NCBI GenBank assembly: GCA_964392725.1
Contig: CAYMPW010000016.1
Location: 1 to 30,040, forward strand
Source: CAYMPW01 sp964392725
GTDB taxonomy: Archaea > Thermoplasmatota > Thermoplasmata > Methanomassiliicoccales > Methanomethylophilaceae
DNA length: 30,040 bases
Direction: 5' to 3'
Shown: piece after piece, positions 15,339-23,206 of the stretch
Layout of the letters: the number at the start of each line of letters is the position of its first letter
Position numbering within the stretch: position 1 is the stretch's first letter
Translations under genes and position numbers: made by a program
The notes under the pieces: generated by a model
Seen by the model: the letters and a program-made list of their open reading frames with translations, nothing else
Databases searched by the model: none
What the model was told of the DNA's origin: nothing

Positions 15339-15737
15339 ATGGAGTGCGTAAACACAAGTGGAAAAAGGAAAACAGCAATCGCAAGAGCTGTTGTTAAAGA
15401 AGGTACCGGAAAGGTAACTATCAACAAAGTTCCCGTTGCAATGTACACCCCTGAGCTCGCAAGACTTAAAGTCGAAGAGCCTTTGGGACTCGCACCTGAA
15501 AAGGCAGCAAAGGTCGATATCAACGTTACCGTAAGCGGTGGCGGTGTTATGGGTCAGGCAACAGCAGTTAGGACAGCAATCGCAAGAGGCCTTGTAGACT
15601 TCTACAAGGACGAAGAACTCGATGCCATGTTCAGAGCTTACGACAGGACTCTTATCATCAACGATGACAGGAGAAAACTCCCCAAGAAGCCACTCGGACA
15701 CGGTGCTCGTGCTAAGAAGCAGAAGTCCTACCGTTAA
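15339..15737 (+). CDS. rps9: Small-subunit ribosomal protein S9
   Basis: Ribosomal protein uS9, 132 residues, whose C-terminal tail reaches the P site. It shows TSGKRKTAIARAVVKEGTG at the start, GGGVMGQATAVRTAIARGLV in the middle, and ends in the usual basic RAKKQKSYR. A GTG at 15330 is in frame. The ATG at 15339 is chosen because GGTGA sits five bases upstream (overlapping the L13 stop) and it gives the normal N-terminus. Confidence 0.97.
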   Translation: MECVNTSGKRKTAIARAVVKEGTGKVTINKVPVAMYTPELARLKVEEPLGLAPEKAAKVDINVTVSGGGVMGQATAVRTAIARGLVDFYKDEELDAMFRAYDRTLIINDDRRKLPKKPLGHGARAKKQKSYR

Positions 15738-15746
15738 GGTGATAAC

Positions 15747-15938
15747 ATGATCATACCTGTGAGATGTTTTACATGTGGAAAGGTAGTCGGTAGCGCCTAC
15801 CCCGAATACGTTCAGCGCGTAGAAATGGGAGAAGATCCCAAAGCAGTCCTCGATGACCTCGGTCTTGACAGATACTGCTGCCGCAGAATGATCGTATCTC
15901 ATGCAGACCTCATAGGTGAGATCAAACCTCTTGGTTAA
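15747..15938 (+). CDS. rpoN: DNA-directed RNA polymerase subunit N (Rpb10)
   Basis: A small zinc subunit of archaeal RNA polymerase, 63 residues. The zinc site is the atypical CX2C...CC motif, visible as RCFTCGKVVG at the N-terminus and DRYCCRRM near residue 45. This gene normally follows rps9 in archaea. GGTGA precedes the ATG. The gene is complete and ordinary. Confidence 0.98.
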   Translation: MIIPVRCFTCGKVVGSAYPEYVQRVEMGEDPKAVLDDLGLDRYCCRRMIVSHADLIGEIKPLG

Positions 15939-15956
15939 ACTTTTTAAAAAACAAAT

Positions 15957-16032
15957 GGGCCCGTGGGGTAGCTTGGTATCCTTCTTGCTTGGGGTGCAAG
16001 TAACTCCAGTTCAAATCTGGGCGGGCCCACCA
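15957..16032 (+). tRNA. tRNA-Pro (anticodon GGG)
   Basis: A full cloverleaf is seen. The acceptor arms GGGCCCG (15957-15963) and CGGGCCC (16022-16028) pair exactly. The anticodon stem CTTGC/GCAAG encloses loop TTGGGGT, giving anticodon GGG. The T arm TCCAG-TTCAAAT-CTGGG has the usual TTCAAAT. The CCA end appears to be encoded (16030-16032). No intron. It lies 18 bases after rpoN and may be cotranscribed. Confidence 0.93.
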
Positions 16033-16034
16033 CT

Positions 16035-16059
16035 ATCCATCTGGATAACTACATTTTTT
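16035..16059 (+). terminator. Hairpin plus T-run after tRNA-Pro
   Basis: ATCCA-tc-TGGAT (16035-16046) is followed by a run of six T (16054-16059). This is a plausible end point for the ribosomal protein/tRNA transcript. Confidence 0.45.
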
Positions 16060-16117
16060 CAATCAATTCTGAACTTTTTAGTCACATCAGGATTTATTGT
16101 GTACAACGATTGTTATT

Positions 16118-16462
16118 TCACTCATCAATTTCGATGATATTATGATACAGATGTTTTTGTCCCCATTTGGACAATTCACCCAGTATTGGTAAAATTGATT
16201 TTCCCTTTGGTGTTAATGAATATTCAACCCTTGGAGGGGATTCGGCAAAAACTTCCCTGTGAACCATCCCGTCTTTTTCTAAAGATTTTAGTTGTAGAGT
16301 TAACGATCTTGACGAGATTCCCTCAGTGGTTTTCAAAATCTCATTGAATCTCATTTTTTTATTGATTGCTAGCTTGCATATAATTTCCGTTTTCCATCTG
16401 CCCTCGATAATTTCCATTGCGGCATCCAAAGGACAAATAGAACGGGGATTTGCTAGAACCAT
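16118..16462 (-). CDS. HxlR-family transcriptional regulator
   Basis: A 114-residue winged-helix protein. The N-terminal CPLDAAMEIIEGRWKTEIICKL and ISSRSLTLQLKSLEKDGMVHRE (recognition helix and wing) define the HxlR family. C10 sits where redox-sensing relatives such as YodB carry their conserved reactive cysteine. It is divergent from the flavin-binding protein gene and faces a 20-bp inverted repeat in the shared 130-base region, so local autoregulation and control of that gene are likely. Confidence 0.92.
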   Translation of the reverse strand: MVLANPRSICPLDAAMEIIEGRWKTEIICKLAINKKMRFNEILKTTEGISSRSLTLQLKSLEKDGMVHREVFAESPPRVEYSLTPKGKSILPILGELSKWGQKHLYHNIIEIDE

Positions 16463-16499
16463 GCAGTCAAATCATATTTTTAGAATATAATACTTACCT

Positions 16500-16548
16500 A
16501 AGTATACTTGGTGTAACTATGTATCTATTAGTTACATCAAGTATACTT
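16500..16548. promoter_or_regulatory. Long inverted-repeat operator between hxlR-type and flavoprotein genes
   Basis: Arms of 20 bases (16500-16519 and 16529-16548) match at 19 positions around a 9-base spacer. Each arm contains the perfect 10-base palindrome AAGTATACTT, so two dimer sites lie 39 bases apart. The flavoprotein TATA-like TTAAATAT follows at about 16555. This is strong evidence for a regulator site, most simply the divergent HxlR protein. Confidence 0.75.
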
Positions 16549-16592
16549 TTCTTCTTAAATATGCACAATCAGTTTATGTCTTAGGTGAAAAT

Positions 16593-16991
16593 ATGGCAAA
16601 TATTCCACAAGATATTATCAATAAAATCAACGAGCCTTCAACAATCAAATCTTTGATAACCGTATCCGAAGACGGTCAGCCTCATGCAATTGTTTGCGGA
16701 AGTTTCAAAGTTGTATCTCCCGAAACAATTATTGTCGGACAGATTCTTATGAAAAGATCTGCAGAAAATATGAAAACAAATTCCAAGGTTGCAATTTCTG
16801 CAGTTGCAGGAAAAGAGTCCTATTGTATCAATGCCGTAGCAAAAGAACAGCTCACATCTGGGCCTGTTTTCGATGGAATGAATGAAGCTCTCAAAGCAAT
16901 CGGCATGCAGGCCGGAGCAGTCTGGGTCTTCGATGTAAAAGATGTTTACAACCAGAGTGCAAGTCCTGATGCAGGATCAAAAATAGTCTAA
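16593..16991 (+). CDS. Pyridoxamine 5'-phosphate oxidase-fold flavin-binding protein
   Basis: A 132-residue split-barrel protein. The N-terminal KSLITVSEDGQPHAIVCGSFKV and KVAISAVAGKESYCINAVA strands are typical of the general PNPOx-like family that binds FMN or related flavins. Substrate is unknown; true pyridoxamine oxidase is larger. GGTGA precedes the ATG. It is transcribed away from the HxlR-type gene through a shared operator region, which suggests induction by the stress the regulator senses. A hairpin terminator follows. Confidence 0.82.
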   Translation: MANIPQDIINKINEPSTIKSLITVSEDGQPHAIVCGSFKVVSPETIIVGQILMKRSAENMKTNSKVAISAVAGKESYCINAVAKEQLTSGPVFDGMNEALKAIGMQAGAVWVFDVKDVYNQSASPDAGSKIV

Positions 16992-16995
16992 AACC

Positions 16996-17016
16996 GAGCC
17001 CGGAAGGGCTCTTTTT
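16996..17016 (+). terminator. Hairpin terminator after PNPOx-fold gene
   Basis: GAGCCC-GGAA-GGGCTC followed by TTTTT, five bases after the stop codon. A clear intrinsic-type terminator. Confidence 0.75.
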
Positions 17017-17048
17017 AGAAGAAAAAATTTAAGAAGTTTTTATCAAAT

Positions 17049-17612
17049 TTATCTTGGAAGTACTTCCTTTTCGTGCACTTCGTTGATAATTATTCCTGCA
17101 CCATCGTACATAGCCGCTCCGCCTGCGATGAGTCCGAGGGCTCCTGCAAGATATGGCAAGAATTCAAGATCTGAAAGTTGGATTGCAGCCAATACAAAGA
17201 AGAGAATCATAACTGAAGTGAAGATTATGCGTGACAGTATACTCTTTTTAAGCAAAGCTACTACGAATATCAATGTGTACAATCCCCAAATTGCATAGAA
17301 TGATGCAAGCGCCATAGGTTCTGCGGGAGATGACAACACATCCGTTCCAATGATTGCAAATGCGATCCAAAACAATCCAAAGAATGTAAATGCGTTTGCA
17401 CCTATTACATTTTTAGATTTGAATTCGAGCAATCCTGCAACAACCTGTGCAAAACCTCCTATGCAGATTGCCATCGACAGGATAACCGAATCTATGGCAA
17501 AAAGTCCGAGATTGTGTAGAGAGACAAGCAAAGTCGTCATTCCAAACGCAATCAATCCCAGGGATCCGGGATTGACCATATTGGATTGAGATCCATTATG
17601 TGAGTCAGTCAT
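17049..17612 (-). CDS. GPR1/FUN34/YaaH-family (SatP-like) acetate transporter
   Basis: A 187-residue membrane protein with six hydrophobic segments. The family signature N-P-x-x-L-G-L-x-x-F is present as NPGSLGLIAFGMTT (residues 14-27), and the FTFFGLFWIAFA helix is typical. Relatives move acetate/succinate with protons. No Shine-Dalgarno is seen, and a TATA-like TTTAATAATA lies about 25 bases before the ATG, so the mRNA may be leaderless. Acetate uptake would fit an organism that assimilates acetate for biosynthesis. Confidence 0.85.
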   Translation of the reverse strand: MTDSHNGSQSNMVNPGSLGLIAFGMTTLLVSLHNLGLFAIDSVILSMAICIGGFAQVVAGLLEFKSKNVIGANAFTFFGLFWIAFAIIGTDVLSSPAEPMALASFYAIWGLYTLIFVVALLKKSILSRIIFTSVMILFFVLAAIQLSDLEFLPYLAGALGLIAGGAAMYDGAGIIINEVHEKEVLPR

Positions 17613-17659
17613 AGATTGAAGAATTTTTATTCTATTATTAAATACTGACCGTAGACAAT

Positions 17660-17675
17660 TACGGCATATGTCGTA
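17660..17675. promoter_or_regulatory. Imperfect palindrome upstream of the SatP-like gene
   Basis: TACGGCATATGTCGTA is palindromic at seven of eight base pairs (the eighth is G:T). It lies in the 196-base divergent region 17613-17808, upstream of the SatP-like TATA element. Possible regulator site; nothing else is seen in that interval apart from promoter-like AT-rich stretches. Confidence 0.3.
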
Positions 17676-17808
17676 GTTTTACAATTTCTAAACTGAATGT
17701 ATTTTCCATACTATGCGACCTTTTAATTTCTACTCTACACAGTGCCAGATATTTCTTTAACGCAGTATTAAATACTTCAAAACCTCTTTTTTCTATGAGG
17801 TTAAACAA

Positions 17809-18294
17809 ATGTCCGTCTGCGATATTAAATTAGGGCCATTCAGTCTTCCTGCGATTATTGTTATCGTAGGTTCGATCCTGGCCATTGTAGCTTTGTTTTT
17901 GGATTGGATTACAATATCTTCCGAAACCATGGGTGTTGTGACAATTCTTGATTCATTAACTGGTATGGAACTGTTATCAAACACAGAATATGTCAGTGAC
18001 GACTTCCAGAAGTATCTGCCCCTTGTCATAGCAATTATGGGAGCAATCGCATTGATTATTTCAATCGTTTCTGCATTCAAGCCACTTGGTAAGGTAGGTT
18101 CCCTTGTAACATTGATTATTGGTGTTGTAATGATTGCACTTGCAATAGTTACCATCTTGTGGATGAATGATTCTTCTGACATCTTGATAGCAGTTCTGAA
18201 ATCAGTACCCGCAATCGGAGCATATCTCGCAATTGTTGGTGCAGTTTTGATTGCGTTACCACCAATCGCAGCATTGCTTGAAAAGGGCAACTAA
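17809..18294 (+). CDS. Four-TM membrane protein of unknown function
   Basis: A 161-residue protein with four clear hydrophobic helices: about residues 10-33, 64-88, 95-120 and 132-154. A polar extracytoplasmic loop follows helix 1 (SSETMGVVTILDSLTGMELLSNTEYVS...). The GSILAIVALFLDW start resembles small archaeal membrane proteins with a conserved W-D type loop. I do not recognise the family. A GAGGT ribosome site precedes the ATG at 17809 and TATA-like ATTAAATACT lies upstream. A terminator hairpin follows, so it is a single-gene transcript between two transporter genes. Confidence 0.75.
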   Translation: MSVCDIKLGPFSLPAIIVIVGSILAIVALFLDWITISSETMGVVTILDSLTGMELLSNTEYVSDDFQKYLPLVIAIMGAIALIISIVSAFKPLGKVGSLVTLIIGVVMIALAIVTILWMNDSSDILIAVLKSVPAIGAYLAIVGAVLIALPPIAALLEKGN

Positions 18295-18303
18295 AACTAA
18301 TTT

Positions 18304-18326
18304 GGGGCTTTCACGCCCCCATCTTT
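18304..18326 (+). terminator. Hairpin terminator after the 4-TM gene
   Basis: GGGGC-TTTCAC-GCCCC, then CATCTTTT, nine bases after the stop codon. GC-rich stem plus T-rich exit. Confidence 0.65.
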
Positions 18327-18381
18327 TACAATAAAAGTCTATATATTATCATTTCATGCCTACCCCATGGAAGGAAATCTA

Positions 18382-19803
18382 ATGGATTCCATTTCCGAAG
18401 CGGTCGGATTCGCAAATACCTACGCTTGGTATATTGCATTCGTTTTCCTTATCGGTGCTGGAATTTATTTTTTGATAAAGCTCAGAGGCATGCAGATTTC
18501 AACTGCAGTTGAAGGATTTAAGCTATCACTATCTGGAATACACGAAGGCGAAACCACAAAACACATCTCTTCTTTCGAAGCATTTTGTGTGGGTCTAGGC
18601 GCTCGTGTTGGTGTCGGTAATGTTGCCGGTGTCGCAACAGCTCTTGTCGCTGGTGGACCTGGTGCAGTATTTTGGATGTGGATTTTTGCAATTATTGGTG
18701 CCGGAACTTCCTTTATGGAATGTACTCTCGGTCAAATGTTCAAAGAAAAGAATGAAGAAGGTCTTTTTGTCGGCGGTCCCGCATATTATATCAAAAACGG
18801 TCTTAAAAATTACAAATTTGCAATTCTTCTTGCCGTTCTCGTTATCGCATTATACGGTGTCGGTTTCATTGGTGTTCAGGCATCAAACGCAACCGATGCA
18901 ATTGTTGGTGCAATCGGAACCGCAGATTACAAATGGGTAATCGGTCTCGGAATCGCTTTGGCAGCAGCAACCATCATTTTCGGTGGAGTAAAACGTGTCG
19001 CAAAAGCATCTTCCAAGATTGTGCCATACCTCGTTGTTGCATGGATTGTATTCGCACTTATTACAATCATCATTAACTTCAACCAGATCGGTGCAGCATT
19101 CTACAACATCATCGCAGGCGCATTCGGAATCAAAGAATTCGTAGCAGGTGGTATGGGTGCAGCAATTATGATGGGTCTGAAACGTGGAGTGTTCTCCAAT
19201 GAAGCCGGTATCGGTTCCGTTCCCAACATTTCATCTTCAGCAAACGTACCTCACCCTGTAAAACAGGGATTGATTCAGTCTTTCGGTGTTCTTATCGATA
19301 CTCTTGTGGTTTGTTCCGCAACAGCATTCGTTATCCTCACATATTCCGGAGATTACTTTGCCTTCGGTCTTGACGGATCACAGCTCGTTCAGGAAATTCT
19401 GAGTCAGGGATTCCTCGGAGCGGCAGCACCTGCGATTCTTGCAATATTTATTGTGATTTTGGCATTTACCAGTCTCATTGGATATTACTCGATGTGTGAA
19501 GCAAATGTTAACTTCCTCACAAAGAGCAAAACAGCAGTTACTGTTCTTCGTGTAATCATCGTTGCAGTTGTTTTCATTTCATGTTTGATTTCACTCCAGC
19601 TTATGTGGGATATCTGTGATACCCTCATGGCAGTCATGGGTGTGTTTAACATGATCGCGGTTGGTTTGTTGGCGAAATACGCTTTCGCTTGTTACAAGGA
19701 CTACCGTGCACAGAAAGCCGCAGGTATTGAAGAACCCGTCTTTGACGTATCCAGCCTCGAAGGAATGGACGTCAGCGGTATTACAACCTGGGACAAAAAC
19801 TGA
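18382..19803 (+). CDS. Amino-acid:sodium symporter, AGCS family
   Basis: A Na+-coupled alanine/glycine carrier of the AGCS family (473 residues, about 11 TM helices). Family blocks are visible: FEAFCVGLGARVGVGNVAGV near the N-terminus, GGPGAVFWMWIFAIIGAGTSF, GGPAYYIKNGL, and MMGLKRGVFSNEAGIGSVPN. The ATG at 18382 is preferred because GGAAGGA lies about six bases upstream, whereas the ATG at 18367 has none. A hairpin terminator (19811-19828) follows. The substrate within the family cannot be told from sequence. It is convergent with the larC1-type gene. Confidence 0.95.
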   Translation: MDSISEAVGFANTYAWYIAFVFLIGAGIYFLIKLRGMQISTAVEGFKLSLSGIHEGETTKHISSFEAFCVGLGARVGVGNVAGVATALVAGGPGAVFWMWIFAIIGAGTSFMECTLGQMFKEKNEEGLFVGGPAYYIKNGLKNYKFAILLAVLVIALYGVGFIGVQASNATDAIVGAIGTADYKWVIGLGIALAAATIIFGGVKRVAKASSKIVPYLVVAWIVFALITIIINFNQIGAAFYNIIAGAFGIKEFVAGGMGAAIMMGLKRGVFSNEAGIGSVPNISSSANVPHPVKQGLIQSFGVLIDTLVVCSATAFVILTYSGDYFAFGLDGSQLVQEILSQGFLGAAAPAILAIFIVILAFTSLIGYYSMCEANVNFLTKSKTAVTVLRVIIVAVVFISCLISLQLMWDICDTLMAVMGVFNMIAVGLLAKYAFACYKDYRAQKAAGIEEPVFDVSSLEGMDVSGITTWDKN

Positions 19804-19810
19804 TAAAACT

Positions 19811-19831
19811 GCCGGGGTAAAACCCGGCTTT
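19811..19831 (+). terminator. Hairpin terminator between agcS-type gene and larC1
   Basis: GCCGGG-GTAAAA-CCCGGC then TTT. It lies between convergent stop codons and may serve both directions; on the minus strand the run of T is TTTTA from the loop side, so it is better for the plus strand. Confidence 0.55.
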
Positions 19832-19836
19832 AAAAT

Positions 19837-20538
19837 TCAGAAACACATCGCATTAACAAAATCGGGTGTTTCACACTTTCCTTTTCCCAATCCAATGGAT
19901 TGTTTTTTCGGTACAGATCTTTGGCATCCTCCGTATCTGTGTGCAAGTGCTTTTACTATCGCCGCACCGGTTGGAGTGCAATACTCTCCGCATTCGTCTC
20001 CTGGAATATTTGGAATGGATTCAAGAATATTTTTTGTTGCGGGTGTGGGAATATTCATCTCTCCATGCGCACACACAACCTTTCCGATTCCCGTTTTAAT
20101 CGGCGATGCCACAATCTCATCTTGTTTTAGAATATCTATGGCCACACAAACGCACGTAATGCAGGCTATAGCCTCGTTGTTTCCAACTTCATGAAAATGT
20201 ACGTTTGCCACGTCTGTATCATGTGCACGGGCTTCCGCGGACCCAAGAACATCATATATGTCGAAAGCAAGCGCTCTTGCATTGTTTGAGATTCTCAAAC
20301 CATTGAGAATATTATGAATTTGATTTAATGATGTGTGGTGTCTGATTTCAGAAGTTTCAACGGATATTCTCCAACCTTTTACATCACGATCCGTTGTTTG
20401 TTCCAATTTTATTTTTGTGTTGGGAATATTCAAAGAATTCAGAATTTCGTTGTATGATTCCGGGTTATCAAGTAATCCGATTAATGCGGATGCGATGGAA
20501 TCTTTGGACGCTCCATTCATACAATTAAGATATAGCAT
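19837..20538 (-). CDS. larC: LarC-family nickel insertion protein, LarC1 domain only
   Basis: LarC places nickel into the pincer nucleotide cofactor of LarA. The 233-residue product covers the LarC1 part: MLYLNCMNGASKDSIASALI, AEARAHDTDVANVHFHEVG, the ASPIKTGIGKVVCAHGEMN block, IPTPATKNIL and EYCTPTGAAIVKALA. It stops at GLGKGKCETPDFVNAMCF, right where LarC2 should begin. In Lactobacillus the two parts are joined by a programmed frameshift; here the stop is TGA and only a convergent terminator follows, so LarC2 is absent. It starts 9 bases after the acyltransferase stop with a GAGGA ribosome site. Some usual residues are changed (GASKDS for GxSGDM). Its partner LarA may be the one at 7333. 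Confidence 0.88.
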   Translation of the reverse strand: MLYLNCMNGASKDSIASALIGLLDNPESYNEILNSLNIPNTKIKLEQTTDRDVKGWRISVETSEIRHHTSLNQIHNILNGLRISNNARALAFDIYDVLGSAEARAHDTDVANVHFHEVGNNEAIACITCVCVAIDILKQDEIVASPIKTGIGKVVCAHGEMNIPTPATKNILESIPNIPGDECGEYCTPTGAAIVKALAHRYGGCQRSVPKKQSIGLGKGKCETPDFVNAMCF

Positions 20539-20547
20539 GTAAAATCC

Positions 20548-21588
20548 TCATTCTTTGTTGATTTTTATTTCCGTATTTTTTATTGGGTTATCAAAGAATA
20601 TTGTATGCATTCTGTGAATAACTTCCGCGGAAATTAAAGAAATTGCAAACGCAATCGGAACCTTGAGGAAAAACATTTCTGCATTTATGGATGGAATATT
20701 CATTTCCAAAGCAAGAATGATTGCCGGATGAATGATGTAGATCCAAACAACAAGATTTCTGCCAATATGTTCAATCAGAGGAGATCTATACGTTTGAGGA
20801 TTAATTCTGAACGCCGTGATGAATATGCATATGGATGCAATAATCGAACCTATGTACAAATTACTAGTTGGAACATATATTGCCCCAACGGCTGAAAGTA
20901 AAAATCCAATTACGATTCCTGTATTCAAAAGATTCTGAGTCGCAAATTTACAGATCATTTTTTCTTTAGCATGGATTAAATATCCTAAAAAGAAAAATCC
21001 TATGCCAATTAAAGTGTATGTTTGTTCTCCGTACCAAACAGTATTGTATCCCAATACAGGGAGTATTGTTGTTAATAAAAGATCCAAACCAATAGAAAGT
21101 GGAATCAAAAAATACAATTTTTCTATCTTGATTTTGTATTTCACCACAGCCGCACATATTATGTAATCTGCTAAAAGAATGTACAGGAACCAGGAATGGC
21201 TGTTAAGAGGCGACCATAAAAGTGTACTGTGAATCACTTGATCGAATGAATATGCACCTATGAAAACCATCGTTGCATCGATTATGAAATACAGGATTTT
21301 CAAAATAATCAAGAGTTTCAAAATGTGTAACGCTCTTTTCCAAATTTTATTTTCTGAGACTCCTTTGGTTGTGAACAAAAAGAATCCAGAAATCATAAAG
21401 AATACGGGCATCGCAAAACGGCTGATTGCCATTACATATGTGCTAGAAACGTGCGGAAGATAACAATGGTCGTAAACAACCATGATTATCATGAATGCAC
21501 ATAGTATTCTTAGGAAAGAATTTTCCCCTTTTGTAAATAACGGTTCGTTATTATCCTCAGGTGTTGAGAGCGTCCCGTATGTTCCCAT
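20548..21588 (-). CDS. Acyltransferase-3 family membrane protein
   Basis: A multi-spanning membrane protein (346 residues, about ten hydrophobic helices) of the acyltransferase-3/OafA type, which moves acetyl or other acyl groups onto envelope sugars. Family marks are the N-terminal FLRILCAFMIIMVVYDHCYL (arginine and the DH histidine), FAMPVFFMISGFFLF, SHSWFLYILLADY, and the late VVWIYIIHPAI. The ATG at 21588 is preferred over an upstream TTG. It is cotranscribed with larC1, an unusual pairing with no obvious functional link. Substrate unknown. Confidence 0.85.
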   Translation of the reverse strand: MGTYGTLSTPEDNNEPLFTKGENSFLRILCAFMIIMVVYDHCYLPHVSSTYVMAISRFAMPVFFMISGFFLFTTKGVSENKIWKRALHILKLLIILKILYFIIDATMVFIGAYSFDQVIHSTLLWSPLNSHSWFLYILLADYIICAAVVKYKIKIEKLYFLIPLSIGLDLLLTTILPVLGYNTVWYGEQTYTLIGIGFFFLGYLIHAKEKMICKFATQNLLNTGIVIGFLLSAVGAIYVPTSNLYIGSIIASICIFITAFRINPQTYRSPLIEHIGRNLVVWIYIIHPAIILALEMNIPSINAEMFFLKVPIAFAISLISAEVIHRMHTIFFDNPIKNTEIKINKE

Positions 21589-21709
21589 CAAGAATGGATG
21601 TGAGATTGAGAATATAATAGGTGTGTTTGGTTTTTGTTGTTTTTAAAGTAACCCCTTAGTCTTTATATTGTTCAATATCCTTCGTGTTTTGTTACGAGGA
21701 GTGGTATTT

Positions 21710-23206
21710 TTGATAACTGGTGAATTGAAAAATAAAGTCGATGGATTGTGGGAGATTTTTTGGACAGGTGGATTAACAAATCCTCTTGATGTAATTGAAC
21801 AGATTACATATCTTATGTTTATCAAAGATCTCGATGATTTGGATCAAACCCGTTCAAAAGAAGCAATCATGTTGGGCACAACTTACAAAAGTATGTTCGA
21901 TGGACAATTTTCAATCGGAGATTACAAAGTTGACGGACAGCAATTGAAATGGTCTGTATTCAGAGACTTACCTTCCGCAAAGATGTATGATATCGTTCAA
22001 ATGGGTGTTTTCCCATTTATCAAACAGATTCATTCGGATAAAGACAGTGCATATTCCAAGTATATGGATGATGCTATTTTCAAAATACCCACACCACAAA
22101 AATTTTCACAAATTGTCGATTCATTGGATGAAATTTATCAGTTTATGGGTAAAGATAATCAAAAAGATGTTAGGGGTGATGTATACGAGTATCTTCTTTC
22201 CAAAATATCCACTTCCGGTACAAATGGACAATTCAGGACTCCTAGGCACATCATAAGAATGATGGTCGAGATGATGAATCCGGGGCCTGAAGAATTAATC
22301 TGTGACCCCGCATGCGGAACAGCAGGATTCTTGGTAGCGGCAGGAGATTATTTGCGTGAAACCAAGAAAGACGAGATTTTCTACAATAAAGAAAGAAAAG
22401 CTCACTTCAATAATGCCATGTTTACAGGATATGATATGGATAGAACCATGCTACGTATCGGAGCCATGAACATGATGACACATGGCGTAGATAACCCGAA
22501 TATTTTGTACAAAGATAGTCTTTCCGATCAGAACACAGACATTGGAAAATATTCTCTAATTTTAGCAAACCCTCCATTCAAAGGGAGTTTGGATTCAGAT
22601 ATTGTATCTGCTGATATTTTGAAAGCTGCAAATACGAAGAAAACCGAGCTTTTGTTTATGACATTATTCATGCGCATACTCCGCGTAGGAGGACGTTGCG
22701 CATCAATTGTTCCAGATGGAGTTTTATTTGGATCTTCAAAGGCGCATAAGGCTATAAGAAAAGCAATTGTGGATGATAACAGATTGGAAGCAATCATTTC
22801 CATGCCCAGCGGTGTTTTTAAACCATATGCGGGAGTGTCCACAGCAATTATTATATTTACAAAAACAGGCCACGGCGGAACAGATAATGTATGGTTCTAT
22901 GATATGAAATCCGATGGATACACATTAGATGATAAACGTACTGTTTGTGATTCAAACGATATTCCTGATATCATCAACAGATTCCACAATTTGGATGGAG
23001 AGTTACAGAGAGAACGTACAGAAAATTCATTCATGGTTCCCAAAGAAGAAATTATTGAAAACGAATATGATTTGTCGATTAACAAATACAAAAAGACAGT
23101 TTATGTCGAAGAAGAATATCCTTCAACCAAACAATTAATTTCGGAACTTATGGAATTGGAAAAAGAGCTTGCCCAGAATTTAAAAGATCTTGAGGGGATG
23201 CTTTGA
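21710..23206 (+). CDS. hsdM: Type I restriction-modification methyltransferase subunit M
   Basis: The N6-adenine DNA methyltransferase of a type I R-M system. The N-terminal HsdM_N helical domain (ELKNKVDGLWEIFWTGG...) is followed by the catalytic domain with SAM motif DPACGTAGFLVAA (residues 199-211) and catalytic NPPF (287-290). About 498 residues. No ATG fits; the likely start is the TTG at 21710, eight bases after a strong GAGGAG site. A TATA-like CTTTATATTG lies at 21661-21670. The stop overlaps the hsdS start (TTTGA). It is first in the hsdM-hsdS-recombinase-hsdS'-hsdR locus. Confidence 0.97.
   Translation: MITGELKNKVDGLWEIFWTGGLTNPLDVIEQITYLMFIKDLDDLDQTRSKEAIMLGTTYKSMFDGQFSIGDYKVDGQQLKWSVFRDLPSAKMYDIVQMGVFPFIKQIHSDKDSAYSKYMDDAIFKIPTPQKFSQIVDSLDEIYQFMGKDNQKDVRGDVYEYLLSKISTSGTNGQFRTPRHIIRMMVEMMNPGPEELICDPACGTAGFLVAAGDYLRETKKDEIFYNKERKAHFNNAMFTGYDMDRTMLRIGAMNMMTHGVDNPNILYKDSLSDQNTDIGKYSLILANPPFKGSLDSDIVSADILKAANTKKTELLFMTLFMRILRVGGRCASIVPDGVLFGSSKAHKAIRKAIVDDNRLEAIISMPSGVFKPYAGVSTAIIIFTKTGHGGTDNVWFYDMKSDGYTLDDKRTVCDSNDIPDIINRFHNLDGELQRERTENSFMVPKEEIIENEYDLSINKYKKTVYVEEEYPSTKQLISELMELEKELAQNLKDLEGML

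Noticed and set aside
15336..15902. 188-codon open frame on the minus strand opposite S9 and rpoN
   Set aside because: Antisense to two certain genes, Cys-rich in a way that reflects their codons, with no family match I can recognise.
15957..16032. tRNA-Pro as attachment site of an integrated element ending at the tyrosine recombinase
   Set aside because: No second copy of the tRNA 3' end was seen in the window, the recombinase is 8.5 kb away, and ordinary genes lie between.
17793..18290. 165-codon minus-strand frame opposite the 4-TM protein
   Set aside because: The plus-strand frame has a TATA-like box, GAGGT ribosome site and terminator in the right places, and the protein has four clear helices. 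The antisense frame has none of these.
19804..19836. A frameshifted LarC2 continuation after larC1
   Set aside because: Only 33 bases separate the two convergent stops and they form the terminator hairpin. Beyond that the opposite strand is the AGCS symporter, so no LarC2 is encoded here.
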